Part shown: positions 36,746 through 49,915 of the stretch, in pieces
How positions within the stretch are numbered: position 1 is the first letter of the stretch
Layout: each line of letters opens with the position of its first letter
Source: Bos javanicus
Taxonomy: Eukaryota > Chordata > Mammalia > Artiodactyla > Bovidae
Reading direction: 5' to 3'
DNA length: 64,000 nt
Assembly: GCF_032452875.1 (NCBI RefSeq)
Contig: NC_083896.1
Coordinates: 2,108,001 to 2,172,000, forward strand
Notes under the pieces: model-generated
What the model was told of the DNA's origin: nothing
Database searches by the model: none
The model's input: the letters and a program-made list of their open reading frames with translations, nothing else
Position numbers and translations under genes: made by a program

Positions 36746-37797
36746 AGGGTTTGACTGGATCTAGCCTTCCACGCATAGCACCCCAAGATTTGCAGGGGCT
36801 GTGACTCACAAGGGGACTGGGCCAGGTGCCCCACGGGGGAGGCGTGGATCCCTGAGAACAGCCGCAAAGAGCAGCCAGCAGCTGTTACGCCATCTCTCCC
36901 GCAGTCTGTGTCACTGCGGCTGCGCGCAGTCTGGCTGAGCCGCTCCGTCTGGAGGGAAGGCCCTGTGCGGACTCACCAATCCGCGTGCAGGGGCCCGTTT
37001 TCCTTCAGCATAAAGCCCTTGGAAGAGAATGGCCATGGGAGAATCCTTAGGGGTATGTGGGTAGAATTCAGAAGGCCCGTGAACTTGCACTAGTCTGTTA
37101 GCTCTGTATTGCTCCATGCCAAACAAGCCCAGAACTTACCAGCTTAAGCAATAAATATCTAGTATCCTATGGTTTCCATGGGGCAGGAATAGCTTAGCTG
37201 GCTGGCTGTGGCTCAAGGCTTCTCACGAGGCATCAGTCAAGCTGCTGGGCTGGGCTGTGGTTTCATGCGAAGGCCCCAGAGGAGGCTGCGTTCTCTCGAG
37301 TTCACTCGTGCAGTTGTCGGCAGGCCTCAGGCCCTTGAGCTGTAGGCCGCTCACAGACCTGCCTTCCCATGTCCTAGCCCTCTCCCCAGGGGAGTGATCC
37401 AAGCCAGAGTTAGAGGGCCTGCTCTGCCCTGAACTGGGTCCCTCTCAGATAGACCCAGGACCTGGGGCTCCTGGCTGCAGTGCCGCAAAGCTTGTACCTG
37501 GACACACCTCTGTTTGAGTTAATAATACAAAGAAACTATATGCAACTAAAAATAACTGTGTGCGTGTGTAATTGGGGCAAATTCTGGACCAAAAAGATTC
37601 AAAAAGACAAAAAACAAACCAAACAAACAAGAACAACCCAATTGCCATTTCTGAGAAGCTGGGAGCAGGCGTGTAAGAGGGTGCTGTGCCTGCTCCCTGG
37701 ACTCAGCACCACAAAGGGGTGGGCAAGCTACGCAAGCCACCCATCTGGCCCAACCCCTGGACACACCCCTTCCCTCACTCCATGTAATGCACCAGTC

Positions 37798-38008
37798 CCC
37801 AACCGTTTTGGCCCCAGGGACGGGTTTCGTGGAAGCCAATTTTCCATGGATGGGGTGGGGGATGGTTCAAATGGGGTCATGTTAGCAATGAGAGTGATGG
37901 GGAGCAACAGATGAAGCTTCAGCCAGCTCACCCGCTGCTCACCTTCTGCTGTGACCCCGTTCCTAACAGGCCACAGACTGGTACCCATCCTCAGTCTGGG
38001 GGTTGAGG
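37798..38008 (-). mobile_element. Internally deleted MER-type DNA-transposon relic
   Basis: Both ends of a common mammalian MER element are present (CCCCAACCGTTTTGGCCCC and AACAGGCCACAGACTGGTAC) with the middle missing. I recognise the element but not its exact family name. Confidence 0.6.
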
Positions 38009-38199
38009 ACCCCAATATAAGGAGAAGTGATGCTCACCCCTCCTCGGGAAGCAAGCAAGGGAGGATATTGGATATTGCTTGTTTTTGTTCCCTCTTGCAG
38101 TCGGCACAGGAGCCCTAGTAAAATTTTGCCTGAATTTCTTGTTTGGCTTCTAGTCAACTTCCTCCAGGGAGAGCCAAGAATCCTAGTTGGTATCACCCC

Positions 38200-38548
38200 C
38201 ACCCGTAAATCCATATGTTGAAGAGTCAACCCCCTATGTGACTGCATTTAGAGCTAGGGCTCTTGAGGCATTACGGTTAAAGAAGTCATAGGGTAGGGTC
38301 CTAACCCAAGAAGACTGGTGGTCCAGAAGAAGAGGGGGCAAAGGGTGCTCTTTTCCTTCCTGCACACACCAAGGAAAGGTCACGGGAGCGCCCGGTGAGA
38401 AGGCGGCCGCCTGCAGGCCGGGAACCGACTGTGCTGGCACCCTGAGCTGACATCCAGCCTCCAGAACCGAGAAAGTGAATTTCTGCTGGGTAAGCCACTC
38501 AGTCTGTGGTATTTTGTTATGGCAGCCCAAGCAGACTAAAACAGAGAG
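38200..38548 (+). mobile_element. Ancient LTR-like repeat, MaLR-type uncertain
   Basis: AATCCATATGTTGAAGAGTC at the left, GAGAAGGCGGCCGCCTGCAG in the middle and GGTATTTTGTTATGGCAGCC at the right follow a known mammalian interspersed repeat. It may be an old non-coding LTR, but I am unsure of the family. Confidence 0.5.
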
Positions 38549-38653
38549 CATGACCAAGAGGGAAGGAACAGTCTTTCTGTAACCTGATCTCAGGAGGGAT
38601 ACCAGCCATCGCTTCTACCATATGCTATTCATCAGAAGTGAGCCAGGAGACCT

Positions 38654-38765
38654 TCCTGGTGGTCCAGTGGTTAAGACTCTGTGCTTCCAATGCAGGGGGT
38701 GTGGGCTCAATATCTAGCTGGGGAACTAAGAAACCAAATGTCGAATGGCTTGGCTAAAAGAAAAA
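38654..38765 (+). mobile_element. CHR-type SINE
   Basis: CTTCCTGGTGGTCCAGTGGT followed by TTAAGACTCTGTGCTTCCA and an A-rich end at about 38760. Confidence 0.8.
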
Positions 38766-38839
38766 AAAATTATTTAAAAAGATTTTAAAAATATTTAAAA
38801 AAGGTGAGTCTGGAGTCAGTTTAAGTCCATTCAACTTTC

Positions 38840-39412
38840 TTTTTTTAATATAAATTTATTTTATTTATTTTTAATTTAAATTTATTTATTTAATTGGAGG
38901 CTAATTACTTTACAATATTGTTTTGGTTTTGCCATACATCAACAAGAATCCACCACGGGTGTACACGTGTTCCCCATCGTGAACCCCCCTCCCACCTCCC
39001 TCCCCATACCATCCCTCTGGGTCATCTCAGTGCACCAGCCCCAAGCATCCTGTATCCTGCATCAAACCTGGATTGGCGATTTGTTTCTTATATGATATTA
39101 TACATGTTTCAATGCCATTCTCCCAATCATCCCTCTCCCTCTCCCACAGAGTCCAAAAGAATGTTCTATACATCTGTGTCTCTTTTGCTGTCTCACATAC
39201 AGGGTTATCATTACTATCTTTCTAAATTCTATATGTGTTAGTATACTGTATTGGTGTTTTTCTTTCTGGCTTACTTCACTCTGTATAATAGGCTCCAGTT
39301 TCATCCACCTCATTAGAACTGATTCAAATGTATTATTTAACCTAGATGTCCATCATCAGCAGATGAATGGATAAGAAAGCTGTGGTACATATACACAATG
39401 GAGTATTACTCA
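38840..39412. mobile_element. Young L1 3' end with 5' inversion (twin priming)
   Basis: About 38840-39335 is an L1 3' end on the minus strand, with its A/T-rich tail at the left. About 39336-39412 is the adjoining upstream L1 segment in the opposite (plus) orientation, with about 20 bp lost at the junction. A perfect 14-bp duplication, TCCATTCAACTTTC, flanks the whole unit at 38826-38839 and 39413-39426. This proves one insertion event. It is non-coding. Confidence 0.93.
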
Positions 39413-39579
39413 TCCATTCAACTTTCAAGGAGAGACATGGGACTACCAAGAGGTGGGGGGTCATAGAGGGTCATCCTTAGAAGCTGCCTACAACACTGGG
39501 AATAATTTACATCTTTACTTTGATTAACCTCTAACTGGACTTAGCATCACATTCAATTGTAAATGCAGACAACCAATCA

Positions 39580-39878
39580 TGGCACCCCACTCCAGTACTC
39601 TTGCCTGGCAAATCCCATGGACGGAGGAGCCTGGTAGGCTGCAGTCCATGGGGTTGCTAAGAGTCGGACACGACAGAGCGACTTCCCTTTCACTTTTCAC
39701 TTTCATGCATTGGAGAAGGAAATGGCAGCCCACTCCAGTGTTCTTGCCTGGAGAATCCCAGGGACGGGGGGGCCTGGTGGGCTGCCGTCTATGGGGTCGC
39801 ACAGAGTCGGATATGACTGAAGTGACTTAGCAGCAGTAGCAGCAGTCACTACAGGATGAGAAGCACCTGCGATCTGGT
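39580..39878 (+). mobile_element. ART2A-type SINE (two BovA monomers)
   Basis: Two successive BovA monomers on the plus strand joined by TTTCACTTTTCACTTTCATG, ending in an AGC-rich run at about 39830-39848. AACCAATCA occurs at 39571-39579 and 39879-39887 and may be the target duplication, although this leaves about 30 bp of unusual tail. Confidence 0.82.
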
Positions 39879-40169
39879 AACCAATCACTGCTATTTTCAT
39901 GCTGTTTTACAGTTGTGGCACATATCCCTGTTTACCACCACTCCAAAATATCAAAATTATGAGATCTACCGTGTTAGATCGTATTTAATCTACTAAAGCA
40001 GACATTCATTTTACTACACACTAAGACCAAAAAATACCTGGACGCACCATTTTCATTTCTGACCTTTTGCATTTTACTTTATGAAGTGTAAAACATTATT
40101 CTGAGAAACAATCTGTAGGTGTCACCAAACTGTCAAAGTATTGGTGGCATAAAATGTTTAGGAATCCTT

Positions 40170-40440
40170 AAGCAAGTGGCTCTGCAAGTATGGTCCTGGG
40201 AACAGCAGCATTAACTTGCCCTGGGAATTACTCTGACACACAGATGATCAAACCTCCTCCCAGATCCAATAAGAAATGCTGGGGGTGGGGCTAGTAATCC
40301 CCAGGTTAACAGGCCCTCTAGATGACTGGTGCGCTCTGCAGGCTGAGACCCACTGGTCTAGAGTCTTTCATTCAGAGTTTGCATTTCCAATAAGCTCCCT
40401 GATGAAATTAGTCTGGGGACCACTTTTTGAGAGCAGTGCT
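40170..40440. mobile_element. hAT/MER5-like DNA-transposon relic
   Basis: The pieces GTATGGTCCTGGGAACAGCA, AATGCTGGGGGTGGGGCTAG and GGTTAACAGGCCCTCTAGAT resemble a MER5-like element. It is diverged and the borders are uncertain. Confidence 0.4.
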
Positions 40441-40599
40441 CTTGACTAAAACATAAACCATCTTGACTATTAGCTGGATATCTGTTAACCAAGTCTCCTT
40501 TGGTGCCACTAACTAGTCTATTGTTCATGACAAGTTAACCCTTCAGAGTTTATTCATATGTTAACTAGAACAATAACAAAAAATATCTGCCAACTTTCA

Positions 40600-40700
40600 G
40601 AAGTTGCTGTGAGAACTGGAAATAATCTATCTGCAGTACTTGGCACGGTGCCTGGAATGTAATGGAAGCTCAAAAAAGCAAATGTCATTAGTCACATTAT
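40600..40700 (+). mobile_element. MIR 3'-end fragment
   Basis: GTACTTGGCACGGTGCCTGG followed by AATGTAATGGAAGCTCAA matches the end region of MIR. Confidence 0.5.
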
Positions 40701-43700
40701 GTTTATTACCATTTAAAATTCTTACCAAACCCCAGCTTTGCCTAGCAGGGTTTAACAGTAGGAGAGAAGAGGTATGCGAGCAGTTCCACAAAAGGAAAAT
40801 CTCGAGATGCTGCTGGAGACCCAGCTGCAAAGAGGGCTGGGTTGGCAAAGCAAGCATTCCTCCTGTGTTCCTAACACTACAGAAGAGTGAACAGTCTGAG
40901 GGAGAGCAGTGACTGGCCCAAGGTCACACAGCCTGCATAGTGCAGGGCACGAATCACCCAAGGCTTCCCCCCGCCCACACGGCCTCTTGACCTCTGGTCA
41001 TGAGATGTGCCCCTTCAGGACACTGGGGGGATATGCAGGGTCCAGAGGAGTCAAGGGTTGCTGGCTTGGCTGGGGTATGATGTCACCAAGAAGCTTCCCA
41101 AGCTTCTCCTTGGGAAGTCCTAAAACAGAAAAATGACCATCCACCTGCACACCTCCATTGGGGGGTTCATGGGCACACCTAACCTCCTTCACAGACTCCA
41201 CACCCTGGCCCTTCTCTCCCACACAGCCAGGTGAAAAAGAGGTGCTTCAGAGTTTACCTGTTTGGTCAGGTGTAACATTTTTCTTTTGCTTTTGGGGTGG
41301 GCCCGGTGCAAAGGTAAGCTAAGCCCTTCCAAGAGTACATGCTGAGTGAATACTTGTTTTCCTCCATGAGACTAAAAGGTGGTGATGAAAGACTTCAAAT
41401 CAAACCCCATTACGGGGACTTCCATGAGACCAGAATGGCGATGAGGGAATACTGAAGATCTAACTTCATCTCAGGGACTGAAACTTTAGCCACCACACTG
41501 ATGGTAAGGGAGAGCTCCAAATGGAGACAAATGTTTCTGACTCTGACAGACAGGGTGGCATGCACGACCCTCCCTCAGACTTCGTGACAGCATAGGAGAC
41601 AGCCAGCCTGGAGCGCTGGGCTGACGTGCATCTCCGCCAGCCTCCCAGCGCTTCGCGGTGCACTTCACTCGTCTCTTAGCTGTTCCTCCTGAGTCTTCTC
41701 ATGGTTCTAACGAGTGAGGGACACACGGTGAGGACATGTCAGAAGAGGCGAGAGACGGCGGGAGAGATTTAAAGCGGCCTGGGGAGGAAGACCTCCCTTT
41801 AATAGCTCTCAGCAGTTACTTTTGTGAACATTCCTCTCGGGTAAACAAGTTCCTGCTCCTTCATGGAGCACAACATACTCAGATCTGATGATGCTCTCAG
41901 ACACTGGGCCAGCCTTTTTGTCTGACAAGATCTGTGCTCTGGAAAACCAAGTTCATTCCAGCTTTTGTCCCATGAGAGCCCATGTTGGGTCAGGATGCCA
42001 TCTGTCTCCCTCATGAAATATGCAGAAAATGAATCCCCAACAAGAACTGCAAGCTTCCATCACTACAGTGAATGGCAGTGCAAAATTAAGGACGTTGAGG
42101 GCTGCTGGAAAACAAACTCTTGGGTAAAAATGGAAAAGTTCTGTCAAGAGATACGTTTTCTCTGTTTCTTTCCTATTCTCTACTAATAAGAGGATCTATT
42201 GATGTTAGAGGGAAAGGCATCATTGTGGAAAGCTCTGAGAGAAAACTTCTATCTTTTCTATTCATGAAATTCACTCTATTGGTTGGGTCTGTTCACTTCT
42301 GTAACCCCGTACCTACAGAGCCCTCAGTGGGGGAAGAACTTTTCTTCCCCATTTTTCAGTGACTCCAAACTAACTCCCTGTGCTTGCCTCAGAGTGCCCA
42401 GCCTGGCTGCCGCCATGTTAGTCTCTTTAGTTGACAGACTCTCTTATCACATGGAGATGTCTGAAGGCAGATGTGTGCCTCCCAACTGAGTTTTCCTCAG
42501 CCTCTCCCTCTTAGTTTCTTTTTCTTCCTTTGAAAGTCAGTCTTTTTTCTTTCTGCTTCTCCCCTTCCTTTCACGTCGAGGATTAAGTGGTTGTGGGCTC
42601 TCCTTGTTGCTGAGGCTCACCCTCCCTAACCACAAGATGAACGCCATCTTTTCCCACTCCTTTGAAATGTGATGGGGCAGTTTCTCTTTCCTGCTTTCAT
42701 TACAGTAGCAGAGACATGAGTGCTCACCAAATACCTGTGGCCTCTCCTATACCTCCCAGCATCATCTGACTAGTTCTAGTCAATGGATAGTGACAAAGTG
42801 ACGCGAGTCTCTCCTAGGCTGAGGCAGCAAAGAGCTGACATGCCTTCTTCATCCCTCTCTTCTTTTGCTGCAGTGACCTTGTGAAGCAAAGGTCACAAAG
42901 GTGGTACTGACCCAATGGAGGGACCAGATTTCCACATCGCTGAACGGACTTGCACTGACCTGCTCCCCACAGGAGCAAGAATTAAACTTTTGCTGCACTA
43001 AGCCACTGAGATTTTTGAAAAGTTACCTCAGTCTAGTCAAGGCTATCTTAGCTAATACAATCCTCCTCTTTTGCTACCAGATCTTTCCCCTCTTCTTGCC
43101 CCAACATCAAGCCCCAACCCTTAATACCTGACTTGAATGCAAATACCATTTTGTGAATATTTTCTGAGTTGTCCCACTTGAAAATTCATTGCTCATGTTT
43201 TCATGTCTCCACAGAGACCTGAGCTAGCATTTCACATGTGTCTGACCAATCCTTTAAAAATCCCTACTTTTACAGATGAAGTGACTCTGTTATAACATTG
43301 ATCTCATTGTCTTTGATTGTTCATTTGTGCTTGTTTCTCTGAATGTTCATTTCTGTTTTTCTGTTTCCCATAATGGAAGCCCCTTGACAGCAAAGCCTTC
43401 CTACTCTGTCATGATTAGCAAACTTATCTTCACTCCTGAAGGACTGTAATTTAATTCCCGATGTGTCTCCAATTTTTTATCTTTTTTACACGAGGTCCTG
43501 CTTCAGGCCACCTAGGCTATCTCTGTCCACCTTGTACCTGAATTTGAGTTCTTGCCTGGCCTGTCCCTTGTGCCTTCAGTCCAGTCAGTTGCCAAAACTG
43601 GCAGATTTCACATATAAAATCTCTCTCTCATCTGCTTCTTCCTTTTAAATCCCAACCTACCACTTGAATTTTGGTCTTTGTGGTCTTTCTCAATGATCTC

Positions 43701-43934
43701 CTAGAAGCTTTCTTCACATCCACGTTAGGGGCTTCCATCAGATCAGCAGTTCCCAAACCCAGAACTGATGACTTTCTTTTGTCTATGTATGCAGTGGTTC
43801 TCTTCCATCTTTTGGTTTAAGCACAATTCCTGGCCTTTGTGAACCCCCACAATGGGGCCCAGATCTCACTGTCTCATCACACCGTCCAGCTTTCTGTCCT
43901 GGACCATGTGATGCTCTTCCAACTATTTAGTTGG

Positions 43935-44942
43935 GTCTAAAGAGATGGGAATACCAGACCACCTTACCTGCCCCCTGAGAAGCCTGTAGGCAGGACAAGA
44001 AGCAACAGTTAGAACCAGACATGGAACAATGGACTGGTTCAAAATTGGGAAAGGAATACGTCAAAGCTGTATATTATCACCCTGCTTATTTAAGTTATAT
44101 GCAGAATACATAATGTGAAATGTCAGGCTGGATGAAGCTCAAGCTAGAATCAAGATTGCCGGGAGAAATATCAATAACCTCAGATATATAGAAGAAACCA
44201 CCCTAATGACAGAAAGCAAAGAGGAACTAAAGAGTTTATTGATGAAGGTGAAAGAGGAGAATGTAAAAGCTTCCTTAGAACTCAACATTCAAAAAACTAA
44301 GATCATGGCATCCAGTCTCATCACTTCTTGGCAAATAGAAGGGGAAACAATGGAAACAGTGACAGACTTTATTTTCTTGGGCTCCAGAATCATTGTGAAC
44401 GGTGACTGCAGCCATGAAAGAGGTTTGCTCCTTGGAAGAAAAGTTATGACAAACCTAGACATTTTCAATACTAAAAAGCAGAGACATCACTTTGTAGACA
44501 AAGGCCCATATAGTCAAACAAAGGTTTTTTCAGTAGTCATGTATGGCTATGAGAGCTGGACATAAAGAAGGTTGAGCACTGAAGAATTGATGGTTTTGAA
44601 TTGGGGTGCTGTAGAAAATTCTTAAGGGCCCTGTGGACAGCAAGGAGATCAAACTAGTCAATTCGAAAGGAAATCATCCCTGAATACTCATTGGAAGAAC
44701 AGATGCTAAAGCTGAAACTCCAATACTTTGGTCACTTGATGTAAAGAGTCAACTCATTGGAAAAGATCCTGATGCTGGGAAAGACTGAGGGCAGGAGGAG
44801 AAGGGGCAACAGAGGATGAGATGGTTTGTTGGCATTACAGACTCAATGGACATGAGTTTAAGCAAACTCAGGGAGACTGAAGACAGGGGAGCCTGGAATG
44901 TTACAGTCCATGGAGTCACAACTAAGCGACTCAACAAAAACA
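43935..44942 (+). mobile_element. BovB LINE, 5'-truncated and diverged
   Basis: About 1.0 kb of the BovB reverse-transcriptase end and 3' region, starting near GATGGGAATACCAGACCACC. The YADD core is degraded (AGATATATAGAAGAAACC), and small deletions break the frame. It ends without a clean ACTGA tail and is clearly older than the copies at 17120 and 45825. Confidence 0.85.
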
Positions 44943-45824
44943 GCACGTTCCCGACTTTGCAAATTTATCCTCCTGGTTCCTGTCTTCCTGAAGGCCTTCC
45001 TCTCTCTGCCTATTGAATCTCATTCATTCTGGATTCTGGAAGTTCTTCCTTTTATGCCAGGTTTGTGTGTTCCAGATTTATGCCCTTCACTACTGCATAG
45101 ACCCTGGGCCTGTCACTGCATATTCCTCGTATAGTTCCTTCTATAATAGCTGCTATGTACCTACTCATTAAATATCAGCTATATTGAATGGAAAATAATT
45201 TTAATGTGTGTTACAAGCTTCCAAGTTTCTCCAAAATCCATGACAACAGGTCTAAACTGTATAGGAAATATTTTACAGGAAAGGAGTGAACATGTTCATT
45301 AGAACATTTTGTTGCTTTATGTCCCTGATGCATAAGAGGAAAAATATGTCCTCTTGAATCTCAAACATCTGGACATTGGCCTCTCAATAAATCATGGGGT
45401 CTGACACATTTTCCAGTGCAAGTTTACATTTGATTTTCATGTCACTTTGCCTAAAATGGTCACAGATTTTAGCTCTGATTTTTATCACTGCATATTTCCT
45501 TTGTTAGTTTAAAAAACCCTCAATACTGAGAACCTGGACACCTAACCTTGCCTTAAGAGGTAGAGTAAATAGCAAAATGTGAACCCCAAAGAGGTGGTGC
45601 AACAAAAAGTCTCCTAATGTTTACTGAAAGGATTAAATTTTTATAAATATTAGGTCATAAAGTCACTTCATTAGTTCCTGGGGTGGAGGATGTTTCCATT
45701 TTATAGGAAAATGAAGAATTTAATGCTAAAATCTAGATAGTTGCCATGCTATTGCTTAGAACTCATAAAATGGGTGCTAAAGTAGTCTTGTCTTCCTGTT
45801 TTTATTTTTTTTTTTTCCTGATCT

Positions 45825-46545
45825 AGGCAGAAAAAGTTGGCTTAAAGCTCAACATTCAGAAAACGAAGATCATGGCATCCGGTCCCATCACTTCATGGGC
45901 AATAGATGGGGAAACAGTGGAAACAGTGTCAGACTTTATTTTTCTGGGCTCCAAAATCACTGCAGATGGTGACTGCAGCCATGAAATTAAAAGACGCTTA
46001 CTCCTTGGAAGGAAAGTTATGACCGACCTAGATAGCATATTCAAAAGCAGAGACATTACTTTGCCAACAAAGGTTCATCTAGTCAAGGCTATGGTTTTTC
46101 CTGTGGTCATATATGGATGTGAGAGTTGGACTGTGAAGAAAGCTGAGCACCGAAGAATTGATGCTTTTGAACTGTGGTGTTGGAGAAGACTCTTGAGAGT
46201 CCCTTGCACTGCAAGGAGATCCAACCAGTCCATTCTGAAGGAGATCAGCCCTGGGATTTCTTTGGAAGGAATGATGCTAAAGCTGAAACTCCAGTACTTT
46301 GGCCACCTCGTGTGAAGAGTTGACTCATTGGAAAAGACTCTGATGCTGGGAGGGATTGGGGGCAAGAGGAGAAGGGGATGACAGAGGATGAGACGGCTGG
46401 ATGGGATCACTGACTCGATGGACATGTATCTCAGTGAACTCCAGGAGTTGGTGATGGACAGGGAGGCCTGGCATGCTGCGATTCATGGGGTCGCAAAGAG
46501 TCGGACATGACTGAGTGACTGATCTCATCTGATCTGATCTGAGGC
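45825..46545 (+). mobile_element. BovB LINE, 3' fragment with TCTGA-type tail
   Basis: It starts abruptly at GCAGAAAAAGTTGGCTTAAA and stays very close to the 3' part of the 17120-20064 copy, including an open stretch at 45872-46315. The end is a run of TCTGA units (46521-46543) where relatives have ACTGA. Confidence 0.9.
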
Positions 46546-47188
46546 AGTTACTCTAACATTAGCATTGGTTCATTATGAATAATGAATTTGGCATAGCAAA
46601 GAGTTGTTTGGCTAAAAATAATGATATAGATACACATATATATTATATATATATATATGCTAATTAGAAAACCAGGATACAAAAGGTTAGCAAGAGATTG
46701 TAAGAATTTTGAATTTATGAAGTAATGGAATCGGACTTCAGGTTAATATATCTTTGTCTTTTTTTCTGCAATTTATTGTGGTTTAGTATATGCTGTAGCC
46801 AAATACTGATGAAATCGTTTGTAACTTTAGGCAAAGGAATATGCTTGACAAAAGAAGTTTCATGAACCAAATAGCCCTGTCATTTATACAAATGGAGACA
46901 ATGTTCTTCACTAGGATCAAAAACCAATTAGACAGCTTGGATGGATCTCAAGGGAATGATGCTGAGTGAAAAAGGACATTTGGAAAAGGTTACAAGCTGC
47001 ACCATTCCATTTAAATAACATTTTTGAAATAACTAAATTATAGATATGGAGATTAGTGGTTGCCAGGGATTAGAGACTGGGAAGGAAGTGTGGGGAGAAG
47101 GTGGGTGTTGTTATGAAGGGGCAGCGAGTAGATGAATGGGGTGGTGGTTACATGAAGCTACACAGGTGATAAAACTGCACAGAACTAC

Positions 47189-47224
47189 ATACACACACAC
47201 ACACGCACACACACACACACACAC
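47189..47224. repeat. CA microsatellite
   Basis: A CA run interrupted by two CG steps. Confidence 0.9.
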
Positions 47225-48728
47225 GCCTGTGCCAAAATCTAAGTGTACTATAGTTACACAAGATGGTATCACTGGGAGAAAAGATTGTGTGAAAGGTACA
47301 TGCCACCTCCTGTACATTTTTTTGGCAAATTCCTGTGAACTTATGATTATTTCAAAGTTAAAAGTTCTTAAACATCAGAATTTCCTTGTCACTTTAGAGA
47401 AGGGGCCTATGCAGGTCAGGCGGAAACCTAAGTGAGATGGCTGGGAAGGTGAGAACTGGCTGATGGCAGCTTCCAGCCATGGTGTGACTATGTGCCTGGA
47501 ATTGCTGAGTCTTCTGAGTGCTGTTTTTAGAAAATGCCAGAAATTGAAAATTCAAATAAATATCTCTTGACTTTTATTGACAATTAATACAAACTGTTTG
47601 GAACACTCTATATAAAGTCAGACTAAAGACACTGGATGGCTGGATTCAGTAGGGTTGGATTCAGTCTTAATGACAGGAGCAAACTCAGCTTTAGGCCAGA
47701 GGTTAGGTTTGGCCTCCAGATGATTCACCCAGCCCTGCCCACCCCAAACTGCTCATCTCAATGTGTGGCTCAGGCTCCTCTGTGCTGACTTACAGCAGAC
47801 TGAGAAGTGGGGATCAGGCCACTGATAAAAATGGTATGAGCACCCCCCAGTCACTGATACTTGGATTCTGGAGAATATGGATTTGACTATGGTTCTCCCT
47901 GCAGGCTCTGAGCAAGACCTCCACCCCCACCTCCTGAGCATGGTGCCTAGAAACAGCAGGTGCTCAGTTTGCCTTTTTAGAGGAGCTCATTTGTTCCCCC
48001 CCAAGCTGTCTTAGTTTTTATTTTTAAAGCTAAATGAGATCTAAAAAAACTGAGAATATGACCTAGAATCTGGTATCCTATGCTAGAGTTTTCTGGAAGT
48101 GGATACAACGGCCTGATGAACACACAATTCGAATAGCACTCATAACCTCCATGTTGGTCTGAAGCCATGAATGTAAGCCTTCTGCTAATTGGTGCAAAGA
48201 GCAGAGAGAGGTGCTGATAGGTTATTCTGGATGTAGTGTTTGAAAGGCTTCATCATCTCTGCCCTTGCAAGAGTCCAGTCAACCCTTCTTCCCCACTGCC
48301 AACCGGGACAGCTGACTCGGCAGAATTGAGCAGCACAAAGCTAGCTGCCTGCCCTCTACCGCAATCACATCTGTCGTTGGATAACCTCCCACCTCCTGTC
48401 TGAAGCATAACGTACTGATCAGACTCTCTCCGTGTTAATTCTCTAGCAGACAGAGCACACCCAATTCCTTTAGGAAGGAGGTAAATAGAAAAACTCCAAT
48501 TTTTAAAATTGAAATTCTAATTTAAAAAATTTTCAATCTTAAAATTTCATCTCTGGCCCAATTATACATTCTCAAAATTAAATTATGAATGATTCATCTG
48601 TACAATTTCTGTCCTCTTTTCTTCAAAAGCTTGCTGTCAAGAGTCCAGGGAATGTTTTCTAATCCTCCTTTAAAAAGCAGTATTTGCAAATAATTCATGA
48701 TTATAGGTCAATAAAAGAGTCTTTTCCA

Positions 48729-48842
48729 GAATTCCCTGGTGGTCCAGGGTTTTGGACTCTGTGCTTTCACTGCTAAGGGCCTGGGTTCAATCCCTGTCAG
48801 AGAACTAAGATTCCATAAGCTGCATAGTGCAGCTGAAAAAAA
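48729..48842 (+). mobile_element. CHR-type SINE
   Basis: AATTCCCTGGTGGTCCAGGG, GTGCTTTCACTGCTAAGGGC and an A-rich end. Confidence 0.78.
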
Positions 48843-49915
48843 AATCTTTTCCTATTTATTATGTTTTTTACCAAGCTTTACAATATGCAGATTTTTAAAG
48901 GGTTGGTTCTCAGCCTCAAAAATTATGCTAATAAGGTAAGAACAATAATTCATAGTATAGTCACTAATTTCTCTAAGGGGAAATATGCAGAGACCCTGGG
49001 CTCTATGTTTGTTTTCAACTAATTATCATGTATTTACTTTTCCATTAGTCCAATAATTTTTCTTTCAATTCAGAATTAAGCAATAAGACACTGAATTATA
49101 TAAAGGCCTGTTTATCATAACAGACACACCCCGTCATTCCCCAGTCCTCTGATTTACAGCTCTTAAAATGCACAGCCAAGGGGCTGTCTGTATGCCCTTT
49201 TGTATTTAGACTCCATCATGCAGTCACCTCAATAACTTATGCATTCTCAGAAAGGCTACCTAGCAATTAACTCCAGTCTTTTCTAACTCACCATCTCATT
49301 ATGTAAAGTGGATCTGAAGACAAACTTTATTAGCAACTTTCAATTCTAATTCCTTATTTCCCCCTGCCACTCCCACCCCTCCGAGTAATGTCAGTTTATG
49401 TGACCAAAATACTCTGGAAAATGGCAGTTAGAAAAAATCCACATTGGGCTGGCAGCACACTTAGTAATTGGTCTTTGCACTATGGGGCACCACCATAAAT
49501 TGAGACTGTCATATTTCAGCTAAAGCGTGGGTTGCAATTCTTTATAGAAATAGAAACGAATTCTCCCCACCACACAACAGTTAACTATGTTTAAGAGGAA
49601 TGAGTAAGTAGGAAAGCTATTGTTTTTCATTCTAAAGGTTAAAAAAAAAACCCCCACAAACTCAAAACCCTTTGTTAAAAGTTAAAGGAATTTACAGTAT
49701 CGCTTCTCTAAACCCTACAAAAAGGTAGGAAGATTTCTTGCAGATTTCTTTCACGTGTGTGAAGTACATCAGCCAAAGAGCCGAAATGTGGTTTACTGTA
49801 CTTGTCCTGACGGGAAAGAGAAACCCAGGTTGGCTGATGGAGCTAGAGGACAGGCAGCACCTGAATGTGTGAAACGCACAGACAGGGAGGCCCCCCATTG
49901 GGGCGGCTGACTTAC

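Larger units (their letters stand above)
21578..49915 (-). other. FAT1: FAT1 intron 13 (28.3 kb)
   Basis: This is the largest intron in the window. It holds the polypurine minisatellite, several L1 ends, two BovB fragments, many SINEs, and MER, LTR and mariner relics, all listed separately. Stretches without a recognised repeat or gene are about 21580-22230, 25020-25980, 26345-28050, 28390-30030, 31190-32300, 35300-36180, 36750-37790, 40930-43900, 44950-45800, 46560-47180 and 47230-48720. The ORFs in them are short, lack any recognisable domain and are not credible genes. Confidence 0.85.

Noticed and set aside
41094..41117. 9-bp perfect hairpin CTTCCCAAG/CTTGGGAAG
   Set aside because: A stem this short is expected by chance in 64 kb, and there is no U-run or other context giving it a role.
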